NCBI GenBank assembly: GCA_017305535.1
Contig: JAFKKN010000001.1
Coordinates: 124,001-188,000, forward strand
Origin: Hyphomicrobiales bacterium
GTDB taxonomy: Bacteria > Pseudomonadota > Alphaproteobacteria > Rhizobiales > Xanthobacteraceae
DNA: 64,000 bases
Reading direction: 5' to 3'
Shown piece by piece: positions 19,533-28,297 of the stretch (its first letter is position 1; each line of letters begins with the position of its first letter). The notes below the pieces were generated by a model. It did not search any database. It was not told the DNA's origin and saw only the letters and a list, made by a program, of their open reading frames with translations. The translations under genes and the position numbers were made by a program.

Positions 19533-20255
19533 TGGATCCCTCGCCTCCGAGCTGCCTCAGATAACGCAATAGGACGGCACGGTTAATCCAGACTTAATGC
19601 GGTATTTCCGATTTTTTCCGGCTGTTGCCGGGACGTGACGCTTCCCTTGCATGGGGCCGCTAATCGACGTATGTAACGAGAGTTGACGGTATAAACTCCC
19701 GGTTGTGTCGCGTTCAACCTCCCGGAGCAGCGCCGGATCGTCTCGGATAGCCCAGCGATAACTCAGTTTGGGCCACGAGGGTTTCCAGCGTCATTTGCCG
19801 CCTCGTCTGACGGTCAGCGCAGTGCGCGGCCGTTAGGTCCGGCGGTCAGTCCGAGCGGAGCCGGTCCCGGCGTTCTTTATCCAGGGGCAGGTCTTTGACA
19901 CAACATGATCGGTTATCGCGGTCGCGAGACTGCAATATGCGATTGCTGACAGGCGCTCCGGCGTCGTGTCGGCCCGTCAACGCCAACAAGGCGGCGCCAT
20001 TGTGCCGCCAACCTGTTTAGACGGGCCGACGCTTGATGCGCCAGACTGTAACTCCGGCCGAATTTTCCGCGACCACCTCGCCGACGCGACGCATGAGCGA
20101 CGCGCGACGCATGGCGTTCGCCTCGGTTCCGGGACAGCGCAGCGGTTTTCGCTTCGGCCTTCCCCTCACCCCCGAATCAGGTGGACCGTCGCGCTCCCCG
20201 GCCGCGCCCATAGTGCCTGCCGCCCTGCGCGTCCTCCGCCGCCAAGAGCTTTCCC
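19533..20255. other. 723-base intergenic region between the amidase and rne genes
   Basis: This divergent region must hold the amidase promoter on one side and the rne promoter and leader on the other. No protein-coding gene is convincing: the short frames here lack ribosome sites and conserved sequence. The main structure is the long hairpin at 19966-20032. The length before rne agrees with the long autoregulatory leader known for rne in other proteobacteria. Confidence 0.6.
19966..20032 (+). promoter_or_regulatory. Long stable hairpin in the rne leader
   Basis: GTCGGCCCGTC (19968-19978) pairs perfectly with GACGGGCCGAC (20020-20030). One G:U and one G:C pair extend the stem to 13 bp (19966-20032). 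A second hairpin is nested inside: GGCGGC (19990-19995) with GCCGCC (20004-20009). No T-run follows, so it is not a terminator. It lies about 220 bases before the rne ATG and could be the site at which RNase E senses its own mRNA, by analogy with E. coli (inference). Confidence 0.5.
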
Positions 20256-23200
20256 ATGCCAAACAAGATGTTGATCGATGCGACCCACCCGGAAGAGACC
20301 CGGGTGGTCGTGGTTCGCGGCAACCGAGTTGAAGAGTTCGATTTCGAATCCGCGCAACGCAAGCAACTCCGCGGAAACATTTATCTCGCCAAGGTCACCC
20401 GGGTTGAGCCGTCGCTGCAAGCGGCGTTCATCGAATATGGCGGCAATCGCCACGGCTTCCTGGCTTTCAGCGAAATCCATCCCGACTACTATCAAATTCC
20501 GGTCGCCGACCGTCAGGCCCTGATCGAGGCCGACGAGCGCGCCCATCGCGAAGCCGAGGAAGAAAACGAGCATCGCTCGTCGCGCCGCCGTTCGCGCCAT
20601 CGCAACTCGCGCCGCCGCTCCAGCGGCGAGCGGGTGCAGAGCGAGGTGATCGAGATTGCCGACGGCGAGCAGCCGGCCCAGATCGCGGACCAAGCTGCGG
20701 TCGCTGGTGAAGGCGGCGAGGCTCCGCTCAACACGTCCGGGGATGCCGAGCATTTTGCCGCCGGTGCGGATCATGCCGACGAGCATCATCAGGTTGCCTC
20801 GGATCAGCCTTACATCGCGGAGGTCGATCACGCGGCGACGGGCGAAAGCCATTTCGAGGCGCCCCATCCATTTGACGCCCCGGCATTGAATGCAACCGCC
20901 GCGCCGGTGTTCGAGGCGCAGCCGGAAGCTGCCCCTGCCCTGACGTCCTATGAGCCCGCCGCTCACGCGGAAGCCGCGCCGTCCGAGGATGCGGCTCCGA
21001 CCGACCATGCCGACGTCGTTGCGTCCCATGACGATCAGACGGCGCATCACGATGAGGCCGAGCATCATGACGATGCACCTCATGCCGACATCCATCACGA
21101 CGACGACGTGCACCACGACGATGCCGATCACGACGACGACGATGACGGCGACGACGATGCCGAAGAGGAAGTCGTGGAATCGGTCGGCGGCGACGATGCG
21201 CTGGAGGAAATGCCGGAGCGCACTTTCCGTCCGCGCCGCCAGTACAAGATTCAGGAAGTCATCAAGCGCCGCCAGGTGATGCTGGTGCAGGTCGTAAAGG
21301 AAGAGCGCGGCAACAAGGGCGCGGCGCTCACCACCTACCTGTCGCTGGCCGGACGCTACGCGGTTCTGATGCCCAATACCGCGCGCGGCGGTGGAATCAG
21401 CCGCAAGATCACCTCGGCGCAGGATCGCTCGCGGCTGAAGGAAGTGGTGCAGGACCTCGACGTGCCGGAAGGCATGGGCATCATCCTGCGCACCGCCGGT
21501 GCCGCCCGCACCAAGCCGGAAATCAAGCGCGACTTCGAATACCTGATCCGGATGTGGGAAACTGTTCGCGACACCACGCTGCGTTCGCAGGCGCCGACGC
21601 TGGTTTATGAAGAAGGCTCGCTGATCAAGCGTTCGCTGCGCGATCTCTTCAACAAGGAGATTGACGAAATTCAGGTCGCGGGTGAAGCCGGCTACCGTGA
21701 AGCGCGCGACTTCATGAAGATGCTGATGCCCTCCAGCGTCCGCGCCGTGAAGCCATATCGCGACGGCCAGCCGCTGTTCTCGCGCATGGGCGTCGAAAGC
21801 CAGCTCGACGTGATGTTCACGCCGATCGTGCAGTTGCGATCCGGCGGCTATCTCGTCATCAACCAGACCGAGGCGCTGGTTTCCATCGACGTCAACTCCG
21901 GGCGCTCGACCCGCGAGCATCATATCGAGGACACCGCGCTCAAGACCAATCTCGAAGCCGCCGAGGAAGTAGCGCGGCAATTGCGCCTGCGCGATCTCGC
22001 CGGCCTCATCGTCATCGACTTCATCGATATGGACGAGCGCCGCAACAACCGCGCCGTCGAACGCAAGCTGAGCGACTGCCTGCGGCAGGATCGCGCCCGC
22101 ATCCAGGTCGGTCGCATCTCGCATTTCGGTCTGCTCGAAATGTCGCGCCAGCGCATCCGCGCCAGCGTGCTGGAAAGCTCGACCGAGCCGTGCCCGCATT
22201 GCGGTGGCAGCGGCCATATCCGTTCCGTCTCCTCGGTCGCGCTGCAAGTGCTGCGCAATCTCGAGGAAATCCTGATGAAGGGCGCGACGCACAACCTCAC
22301 GGTGCGCACGCGCAACGACGTCGCGCTCTACGTCCTCAACCACAAGCGCGCGCATCTGCGCGATCTCGAAACCAGCTTCAAGGTGACGCTGTCGGTGCTC
22401 GCCGATCCGACCTTGGGCGGTCAGCAGGCATTCGTCATCGATCGCGGCGAGCAGGTCCACACGCTGGAAGCCGCCAAGGCGCTGCTCGCGGCGCAGGCTG
22501 CCGCCGCGCCCGCGATCATCGACGATACCTTCGATGACGACGATGCGTTCGATATCGAGGCTGAAGTCGAGACCGAGGAAACTGAAGGCCTGACCGACGA
22601 GCAATCATCGGGCGAAGGCAGCGATGCAAGCGAGAGCGAGTCTTCCGGCGATGGCCAACGACGACGTCGTCGTCGGCGCCGTCGTGGCCGCGATAGCCGC
22701 GATCACGAGATCGCGCAGAACGACAACGAGGCCGTCGTGTCGGTGATCGATATTGACGATGCCGCGCAAGTTGCCGAGATGGTCGGCGATCGCGGCGAAG
22801 ATACCGATGGCGACCGCGAAGCCGGATCGCAGGACGAGCAAGGCGAAGGCGGTGAGCGTCGTCCACGCCGTCGTGGTCGCCGTGGTGGTCGCCGTCGTCG
22901 TGGCGGAGGCGAAGAAGGCCTGGCTGCCTCCATCGCCGACGAACTCGCGCCGCCGTCCGCGCCGGAAGTCACCGAAGCCGTCGCCGACTTCGATGGCGAT
23001 ACGCCTGCCGATGCCGCATCGCCGGCGCATCACGCGAACGACGCAGAAGCCGATCAACCGACGCCTGTGGTGGTTGAGGCTTCCAAGCCAATAGAGGCCA
23101 TTGCACCGGTGCAGGAACCCGTTGCGTCGGAATCTGCCACCGATGCCGAGAAGTCCGTCCGTCGCCGCTCGACGGTGCGTGAGAAGGTCAGCTTCGCGTC

Positions 23201-23372
23201 GAGCGAAGCTGCCGCTGCTCCGGCCGCCGCGGAAGTCCCGCAGGCGGCTCCGATCGCGGTCGAGCCGGTGGCGCCATCCGCCCCCGCTCCGGAACCGGTC
23301 GCGGAAACGCCGAGCGCGCCTGCGCCGCGTCGCGCCGGCTGGTGGTCGCGCCGCTTCGGTGGTGGCAACTAA
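20256..23372 (+). CDS. rne: Ribonuclease E
   Basis: This 1038-residue endoribonuclease starts mRNA decay and rRNA/tRNA processing and scaffolds the degradosome. The S1 domain starts at GNIYLAKVTRVEPSLQAAF and is interrupted by a ~230-residue acidic, His/Asp-rich insertion (residues ~85-315) before resuming at RQYKIQEVIKRRQ, a feature of alphaproteobacterial RNase E. The DNase I-like catalytic domain has the metal aspartates in SIDVNSGRST (about 543) and VIDFIDMD (about 585). The Zn-link CPHCGGSGH is near 646. The C-terminal third is unstructured with arginine-rich RNA-binding patches ([13 protein letters not shown]) and ends in a short motif RRAGWWSRRFGGGN. A strong terminator follows. Confidence 0.97.
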   Translation: MPNKMLIDATHPEETRVVVVRGNRVEEFDFESAQRKQLRGNIYLAKVTRVEPSLQAAFIEYGGNRHGFLAFSEIHPDYYQIPVADRQALIEADERAHREAEEENEHRSSRRRSRHRNSRRRSSGERVQSEVIEIADGEQPAQIADQAAVAGEGGEAPLNTSGDAEHFAAGADHADEHHQVASDQPYIAEVDHAATGESHFEAPHPFDAPALNATAAPVFEAQPEAAPALTSYEPAAHAEAAPSEDAAPTDHADVVASHDDQTAHHDEAEHHDDAPHADIHHDDDVHHDDADHDDDDDGDDDAEEEVVESVGGDDALEEMPERTFRPRRQYKIQEVIKRRQVMLVQVVKEERGNKGAALTTYLSLAGRYAVLMPNTARGGGISRKITSAQDRSRLKEVVQDLDVPEGMGIILRTAGAARTKPEIKRDFEYLIRMWETVRDTTLRSQAPTLVYEEGSLIKRSLRDLFNKEIDEIQVAGEAGYREARDFMKMLMPSSVRAVKPYRDGQPLFSRMGVESQLDVMFTPIVQLRSGGYLVINQTEALVSIDVNSGRSTREHHIEDTALKTNLEAAEEVARQLRLRDLAGLIVIDFIDMDERRNNRAVERKLSDCLRQDRARIQVGRISHFGLLEMSRQRIRASVLESSTEPCPHCGGSGHIRSVSSVALQVLRNLEEILMKGATHNLTVRTRNDVALYVLNHKRAHLRDLETSFKVTLSVLADPTLGGQQAFVIDRGEQVHTLEAAKALLAAQAAAAPAIIDDTFDDDDAFDIEAEVETEETEGLTDEQSSGEGSDASESESSGDGQRRRRRRRRRGRDSRDHEIAQNDNEAVVSVIDIDDAAQVAEMVGDRGEDTDGDREAGSQDEQGEGGERRPRRRGRRGGRRRRGGGEEGLAASIADELAPPSAPEVTEAVADFDGDTPADAASPAHHANDAEADQPTPVVVEASKPIEAIAPVQEPVASESATDAEKSVRRRSTVREKVSFASSEAAAAPAAAEVPQAAPIAVEPVAPSAPAPEPVAETPSAPAPRRAGWWSRRFGGGN

Positions 23373-23396
23373 AACCTGGCTCAGGATTGAAATGCC

Positions 23397-23426
23397 AAAG
23401 CCGCCCGGTCATCCGGGCGGCTTTTT
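23397..23426 (+). terminator. Rho-independent terminator after rne
   Basis: CCGCCCGG and CCGGGCGG form a perfect stem around a TCAT loop, extended by the flanking G and C and followed by TTTTT. It lies 25 bases after the rne stop and also separates the convergent aminotransferase gene. Confidence 0.92.
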
Positions 23427-23464
23427 CATTTGCGCAGGAAATATCGCTTCGACCTGCCGTCGAA

Positions 23465-24652
23465 CTATTTCAGCCAGCGCGTGATCCGCGCCACCGCCTC
23501 GCGCATATCGGCGGCCGATTGCGCGTAGCAGAACCGCACGAAATGGCGGCCGTGGACGGGATCGAAATCGACGCCGGGGGTCGCTGCGACATGCGCGTGC
23601 TCCAGCATTCGCTTGGCGAAATCGAAACTGTCGTCGGTGAACTTCGACACATCGGCGTAAAGATAGAACGCGCCATCCGCCGGCAGGAATTCGCTCAAGC
23701 CCGCGTGCGGCAATCCCTCGATCAGGATGCGGCGGTTCTCTTCATAGCCGTGCTTGATTTCTTCCATCTCGTCACGGCCGTCGAAGGCCGCTTCGGCCGC
23801 GATCTGTGACAGCGTCGGCACTGAGATCGACAGGTTCTGCTGCAAACGCTCGATCGGCCGCACCAGCGGCTCCGGCACCACCATCCAGCCGACGCGCCAG
23901 CCGGTCATGCAGAAGTATTTTGAAAACGAATTGATCACCAGCGCATCGGGCGACAGTTCAGTGGCCGTCACCGCCGGAAACGCATAATCGAGGCCGTGAT
24001 AGATCTCGTCGGAAATGAACCGAATGCCGGCGCTGTCCGCCGCGGCGATCAGCCCGGTCAGCGCTTCGCGCGACATCATCGTGCCCGTCGGGTTCGCCGG
24101 ACTTCCGACCAGCACGCCCTTCAAGGGCGCCTTGCGATGAGCTGCCAGCAGCATCTCGCCGGTCAGGGCATGGCGGGTGTCGCTGTGGGTTTCGATCAGC
24201 ACCGGCTCGCAGCCGAGCGCGGTGAGAATATGCCGGTACGGCGGATAACCGGGAACCGTGACGGCGACACGATCGCCCGGCTCGAACATCGAAAGAAATG
24301 CCAGGATGAAGCCACCGGACGAACCGGTGGTGACGACGATCCGCACGGGATCGACCGCGCAACCGTAGGTATCGCGATAGTGACGTGCGATCCGGGCCCG
24401 CAGCGACGGCATGCCGAGCGCGGAGGTATAGTCGATCCGGCCGCCGTCGAGCGCGGCCTTGGCGGCGGCGAGCGCCGTTTTAGGCGCCGACGCCGAAGGC
24501 TGTCCGACTTCCATATGAATGACGTGGCCGCCTTTGGCCTCGATCGCGGCGGCGGCGGCCATCACGTCCATCACCATGAATGGCGGAACGTTGCTGCGGC
24601 CGGATGCCGCCAGCACGGCCTTCGCTCTCTCGGTTACCATCGTATCGGACAT
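23465..24652 (-). CDS. PLP-dependent class I/II aminotransferase
   Basis: A 395-residue fold-type I aminotransferase of the aspartate aminotransferase family, cytoplasmic. The PLP-binding lysine lies in NSFSKYFCMTGWRVGW (about residue 240). Other cofactor and substrate signatures are GSPANPTGTMMSRE, the aspartate in ISDEIYHGLDY and the C-terminal arginine in RHFVRFCYAQS. The N-terminal MEVGQPSASAPKTA is the usual substrate-gating region. Family members transaminate aspartate, alanine, aromatic or branched-chain amino acids; specificity cannot be assigned from the motifs. It is divergent from the M48 protease gene across 80 bases. Confidence 0.9.
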   Translation of the reverse strand: MSDTMVTERAKAVLAASGRSNVPPFMVMDVMAAAAAIEAKGGHVIHMEVGQPSASAPKTALAAAKAALDGGRIDYTSALGMPSLRARIARHYRDTYGCAVDPVRIVVTTGSSGGFILAFLSMFEPGDRVAVTVPGYPPYRHILTALGCEPVLIETHSDTRHALTGEMLLAAHRKAPLKGVLVGSPANPTGTMMSREALTGLIAAADSAGIRFISDEIYHGLDYAFPAVTATELSPDALVINSFSKYFCMTGWRVGWMVVPEPLVRPIERLQQNLSISVPTLSQIAAEAAFDGRDEMEEIKHGYEENRRILIEGLPHAGLSEFLPADGAFYLYADVSKFTDDSFDFAKRMLEHAHVAATPGVDFDPVHGRHFVRFCYAQSAADMREAVARITRWLK

Positions 24653-24732
24653 CTGCTATCTGACCCGCGTTTGGCGTCGTGGACGGCTCCGCGCCGCCGT
24701 CTCGCCGTATTCCAAGGTTTGGTAGGGCATAT

Positions 24733-26178
24733 ATGGAATCCGACCATCGGCCAATGACGAAACCCGCCGCAGCGCCTGTTCGCGCCGTGCTTGGCCGTGC
24801 GTTCCTCAAGGTGACCGCGATGGTCGTGAGTGTCACGCTGGCAGTGGCGCCGATGGCCGTCCGCGCGCAGGAAAGTCAGGGCGGCAAGGGTCCGCGCCTG
24901 CTGCGCGACACCGAGATCGAGCAACTGTTGCGCGACTACACGCGGCCGATCCTGCGCGCCGCCGGACTCGAGAAGCAGAACATCCAGGTCGCGATCATCA
25001 GCGATCCGAGTTTCAACGCCTTCGTCGCCGATGGCCGTCGCATTTTCGTGAACTACGGCGCGTTGATGCAATCGAAGACGCCGAACCAGTTGATTGGCGT
25101 GCTGGCGCACGAAACGGGCCACCTCGCCGGAGGCCATCTCTCCAAGCTGCGCACGCAACTGGCGCATGCGCAGACGCAGATGATCGTGGCGATGCTGCTC
25201 GGCGTCGGCGCGATGGTGGCGGGCTCCGGCCGCAACAACGGCGCGAGCAACGCCGGCATGGCGGCGATCAGCGGACCGCAGGAAATGATCCGCCGTAACC
25301 TGTTGTCGTATCAGCGGCAGCAGGAAGAAAACGCCGACCGCGCCGGCGTCCGTTTCCTCACCGCGACCCACCAATCCGCCAAGGGGATGTACGAGACGTT
25401 TCAGCGCTTCACCGACGAGAGCCTGTTCGCCTCACGCGGCGCCGACCCGTATCTGCAATCGCATCCGATGCCGGCCGATCGCGTCGCCGCGCTGGCGGCG
25501 CTGGCGAAAAGTAGTCCGTATTGGGACAAGACCGACGATCCTGCCTTGCAGGCCCGTCACGATATGATGCGCGCCAAAACCTCCGGCTTCATGGAACGCC
25601 CGGAGACGGTGTATCGCCGCTATCCGCTGTCCGACACCAGCCTGCCCGCGCGCTACGCCCGGGCCATTTCCACTTATCTTCACGGCGATCCGCGCTCGGC
25701 GCAGGCGCAGATCGATAGCCTGATCAGGGAACAGCCCAACAACCCCTATTTCTACGAATTGCGTGGGCAGGCCTTGCTCGAAGGCGGCAAGCCGAACGAA
25801 GCCGTCGCGCCGCTGCGCAAGGCCGTGCAACTGTCGCATCAGGCCCCGCTCATCCAGATGTTACTCGGGCAGGCGCTGGTTGCCACCAACAATAAGGCCT
25901 ATTCTGCCGAGGCGATCTCGATTCTGCGAGCCGCCCTGATCCGGGAGCCCGAGGCTGCGCAGGGTTACGCTCAGCTCGCGATGGCCTATGGCCAGAAAGG
26001 CGAATATGCGGAAGCGGATCTTGCCTCGGCTCAGGCAGCGTCCCTGCGCGGCGACGCCAAGACGGCGCGTGGACTTGCCGCGCGCGCCAAGACCCGTTTC
26101 GCCGTCGGTTCACCCGGTTGGGTGAGAGCCGACGATATCGTCAGCGCCAAGCCGATGCCCGGTGAAAAGCGCGATTAA
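24733..26178 (+). CDS. M48-family zinc metalloprotease with TPR repeats (BepA-like)
   Basis: About 481 residues: a signal peptide (VTAMVVSVTLAVAPMAVRAQ), an M48 gluzincin domain with HEXXH in LAHETGHLAGGH and the third ligand in QQEENADRAGVRFL, then tetratricopeptide repeats in the last ~150 residues (NPYFYELRGQALLEGGKPNEA). This architecture matches BepA/YfgC, a periplasmic protease and chaperone for outer-membrane protein assembly; that function is inferred from the family. The ATG at 24733 has TAGGG 5 bases upstream; ATG 24754 is an alternative. The DsbA-like gene follows after 40 bases, probably in the same transcript, which would join two periplasmic protein-quality functions. Confidence 0.9.
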   Translation: MESDHRPMTKPAAAPVRAVLGRAFLKVTAMVVSVTLAVAPMAVRAQESQGGKGPRLLRDTEIEQLLRDYTRPILRAAGLEKQNIQVAIISDPSFNAFVADGRRIFVNYGALMQSKTPNQLIGVLAHETGHLAGGHLSKLRTQLAHAQTQMIVAMLLGVGAMVAGSGRNNGASNAGMAAISGPQEMIRRNLLSYQRQQEENADRAGVRFLTATHQSAKGMYETFQRFTDESLFASRGADPYLQSHPMPADRVAALAALAKSSPYWDKTDDPALQARHDMMRAKTSGFMERPETVYRRYPLSDTSLPARYARAISTYLHGDPRSAQAQIDSLIREQPNNPYFYELRGQALLEGGKPNEAVAPLRKAVQLSHQAPLIQMLLGQALVATNNKAYSAEAISILRAALIREPEAAQGYAQLAMAYGQKGEYAEADLASAQAASLRGDAKTARGLAARAKTRFAVGSPGWVRADDIVSAKPMPGEKRD

Positions 26179-26218
26179 CTCCTCGTTACTCCGATACGAC
26201 TGTCAAAAGGATCACCTG

Positions 26219-26986
26219 ATGCCGTTCCGCCGTCCCCTCGCCGCCACTTTGCTCGCGCTCGCCTTGTGTGGCGCGCCGCTCGCCGCATCCGCGCAGTCGT
26301 TCACCGAACCGCAGCGCGGCGAGATCGAAAACATCGTCAAGAACTACCTGCTGACGCATCCGGAAATCCTCGAAGAGGTGTCCGCCGAACTCGGCAAGCG
26401 GCAGGCGAAGGCGGAAGCCGAGAAGCATGCAACGGCCGTGGCAACCAACGCGCAGACGATCTTCAATTCGCCGCGCGGCGTTACGCTCGGCAACCGCAAC
26501 GGCGACGTCAATCTGGTCGAATTCTTCGACTACAACTGCGGCTACTGCAAACACGCCATGGCCGACATGCTGGCGCTGATGAAGGCCGATCCGAAGCTGC
26601 GCGTGGTGCTGAAGGAATTCCCGGTGCTCGGGCCGGGCTCGGTCGAAGCCGCACAGGTCGCGGTTGCGGTGCGGATGCAGGACCCGGACGGCAAGAAGTA
26701 TCTCGACTTCCACCAGAAGCTGCTCGGCGGACGCGGCCAGGCCGACAAGGCGCGGGCGATGGCGGCGGCCAAGGATGCCGGCCTCGACATGGCGAAGCTC
26801 GAGAAGGATATGAACAGCCCCGAAGTGCGCGCGACGCTTGAGGAGAACTTCAAGCTCGCGGAATCCATGGGCATGAACGGCACGCCGAGCTACGTCGTCG
26901 GCAAGCAGGTGGTGGTCGGCGCTGTCGGCCTCGACGCCCTCAAGGAGAAGGTCGCCCAGGCCCGTTGCGGCAAGGCCGCTTGCTGA
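26219..26986 (+). CDS. DsbA-family periplasmic thiol oxidoreductase
   Basis: A 255-residue exported protein with a signal peptide ending AASAQS. An N-terminal helical extension (residues ~25-85, IENIVKNYLLTHPEILEEV) is typical of the DsbA/ScsC-like group. A thioredoxin-fold domain follows with the redox motif CGYC in FFDYNCGYCKHAM and the cis-proline loop in NGTPSYVVGKQVV. Such proteins make or isomerise disulfides in the periplasm. The N-terminal extension resembles oligomerising isomerase-type members, so a DsbC-like activity is possible. ATG 26219 has AAGGA upstream. It is probably cotranscribed with the M48 protease gene. Confidence 0.9.
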   Translation: MPFRRPLAATLLALALCGAPLAASAQSFTEPQRGEIENIVKNYLLTHPEILEEVSAELGKRQAKAEAEKHATAVATNAQTIFNSPRGVTLGNRNGDVNLVEFFDYNCGYCKHAMADMLALMKADPKLRVVLKEFPVLGPGSVEAAQVAVAVRMQDPDGKKYLDFHQKLLGGRGQADKARAMAAAKDAGLDMAKLEKDMNSPEVRATLEENFKLAESMGMNGTPSYVVGKQVVVGAVGLDALKEKVAQARCGKAAC

Positions 26987-27017
26987 CGACGCCGGCGATC
27001 CTCCCGCCCCAACTGGC

Positions 27018-27045
27018 CTGAGTCCGGTTCTACGAGCCGACTCAG
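27018..27045 (+). other. Bulged stem-loop after the DsbA-like gene
   Basis: CTGAGTCCGG (27018-27027) pairs with CCGACTCAG (27037-27045) with one unpaired base and a 9-base loop. No T-run follows. It may end the M48-DsbA transcript or protect its 3' end, but the sequence alone does not prove either. Confidence 0.35.
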
Positions 27046-27158
27046 TGCCTTAAGGATGCGCCATGAGTGCCGCCTGCCGACACCGAATTGCCATCCCTTG
27101 CACCGGGAAAAGTTGCTTTTCCTTAGCTAAATGAATGATTTGGGGGGATTCCTCGAGG

Positions 27159-27195
27159 CTTGACCCTTCCCCTCGCGGTTCTGGTTACCTATAAA
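27159..27195 (+). promoter_or_regulatory. aroQ: Candidate promoter of the aroQ-accB-accC run
   Basis: CTTGACC at 27159-27165 is a good alphaproteobacterial -35 element. About 19 bases later comes TTACCT/TATAAA (27185-27195), a plausible -10 region. The spacing is imperfect, so the exact -10 is uncertain. It lies about 60 bases upstream of the aroQ ATG. Confidence 0.4.
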
Positions 27196-27248
27196 CGCCG
27201 CAGAAAGGCGCGCAGGTCCGCCCGCCTTCGGATCGCCGTGGATCGAGG

Positions 27249-27704
27249 ATGGCAAGAACAGTTTACGTGCTCAACGGCCCGAACCTGAACCTGCTCGGGA
27301 CTCGCGAACCCGAGACCTACGGCCATGCCCGGCTCGCCGACGTCGAACGGCTGTGCAGCGAGACCGCCAAGCACTACGGCCTCGATGCCGATTGTCGCCA
27401 ATCAAATTCCGAAGGCGAATTGATCGACTTCATCCATGAAGCCCAAGTGAAGCAGGCGGTCGGCATCGTGCTCAACGCCGGCGGCTACTCGCACACCTCG
27501 ATCGCGCTCCACGACGCGCTGACGGCGGTGAGGATCCCTACCGTTGAGGTCCACGTCAGCAACATTTATGCTCGCGAGGATTTTCGTCACCATTCGTTCA
27601 TCGCCAGGGCGGCGTTCGCGACCTTGTGCGGTTTCGGCATCGATGGCTACCGGCTCGCGATCAGCGGCCTCGCGGCCAAGATCGGCGCCACGGCGAAAGC
27701 GTGA
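27249..27704 (+). CDS. aroQ: Type II 3-dehydroquinate dehydratase
   Basis: This 151-residue dodecameric enzyme of the shikimate pathway converts 3-dehydroquinate to 3-dehydroshikimate. Family signatures are complete: [19 protein letters not shown] with the catalytic tyrosine and arginine, the asparagine in [14 protein letters not shown], and [18 protein letters not shown] with the catalytic histidine region. GAGGAT precedes the ATG. It leads a same-strand run aroQ-accB-accC with short gaps, an arrangement seen in many alphaproteobacteria and pseudomonads. Confidence 0.97.
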   Translation: MARTVYVLNGPNLNLLGTREPETYGHARLADVERLCSETAKHYGLDADCRQSNSEGELIDFIHEAQVKQAVGIVLNAGGYSHTSIALHDALTAVRIPTVEVHVSNIYAREDFRHHSFIARAAFATLCGFGIDGYRLAISGLAAKIGATAKA

Positions 27705-27748
27705 CTAATCCTCTGTCCCAGTCCAGCTCGAAAGTTTCGGAACACAGC

Positions 27749-28234
27749 ATGGCCCGCCAGCCTGAAGATTCAGCCTCATCGAAATCCGCGTCGACCAGCG
27801 ACAGCGAATTGATCCGCGAACTCGCGACCTTGCTCGATGAGACCAACCTGACCGAGATCGAGATCGAACGCGCCGGCATGCGCGTGCGCGTGGCGCGCAA
27901 CGTCAGCATCGCCGCCGCCGTTCCGGCGATGGCGCAGGCCGCCGCGCCGGCGAGCGTCGCCGCGGCTGCGCCCGCCGCAGGCTCCGACGTCAGCAAGCAT
28001 CCCGGCGTGGTGCCCTCGCCGATGGTCGGCACGGCCTATTGGGCGTCCGAGCCCGGTGCCAAGCCCTTCATCGACGTCGGCTCCAGGGTCAAGGTCGGCG
28101 ATACCTTGATGATTATCGAAGCGATGAAGACGATGAATCAGATCCCGTCGCCGAAGGCCGGCACCGTCACGCAGATTCTCGTCGAGGACGGCCAGCCGGT
28201 CGAGTTCGGCGAACCGCTCGTCATCATCGAATAA
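27749..28234 (+). CDS. accB: Biotin carboxyl carrier protein of acetyl-CoA carboxylase
   Basis: A 161-residue carrier whose biotin shuttles carboxyl groups in the first step of fatty-acid synthesis. An N-terminal helical region ([20 protein letters not shown]) and an Ala/Pro-rich hinge lead to a biotinyl domain with the biotinylated lysine in [16 protein letters not shown] in place of AMKM is common in alphaproteobacteria. ATG 27749 is preferred because MARQPED... begins the conserved region. A GTG at 27701 that overlaps the aroQ stop is a possible longer start. The accC gene follows 63 bases downstream. Confidence 0.94.
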   Translation: MARQPEDSASSKSASTSDSELIRELATLLDETNLTEIEIERAGMRVRVARNVSIAAAVPAMAQAAAPASVAAAAPAAGSDVSKHPGVVPSPMVGTAYWASEPGAKPFIDVGSRVKVGDTLMIIEAMKTMNQIPSPKAGTVTQILVEDGQPVEFGEPLVIIE

Positions 28235-28297
28235 CAGCCAAGACATCGAAGCCCGCTGTTTTGTCCACGCGCCTCGCTGCACACTGATTAGGACACC

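Noticed and set aside
20166-22604. 812-codon open frame on the minus strand
   Set aside because: It is antisense to rne; its translation has no recognised domain and the rne reading is certain.
27018-27045. tRNA T-arm-like GGTTCTACGAGCC
   Set aside because: No anticodon or acceptor stems surround it; it is better explained as a bulged stem-loop after the DsbA-like gene.
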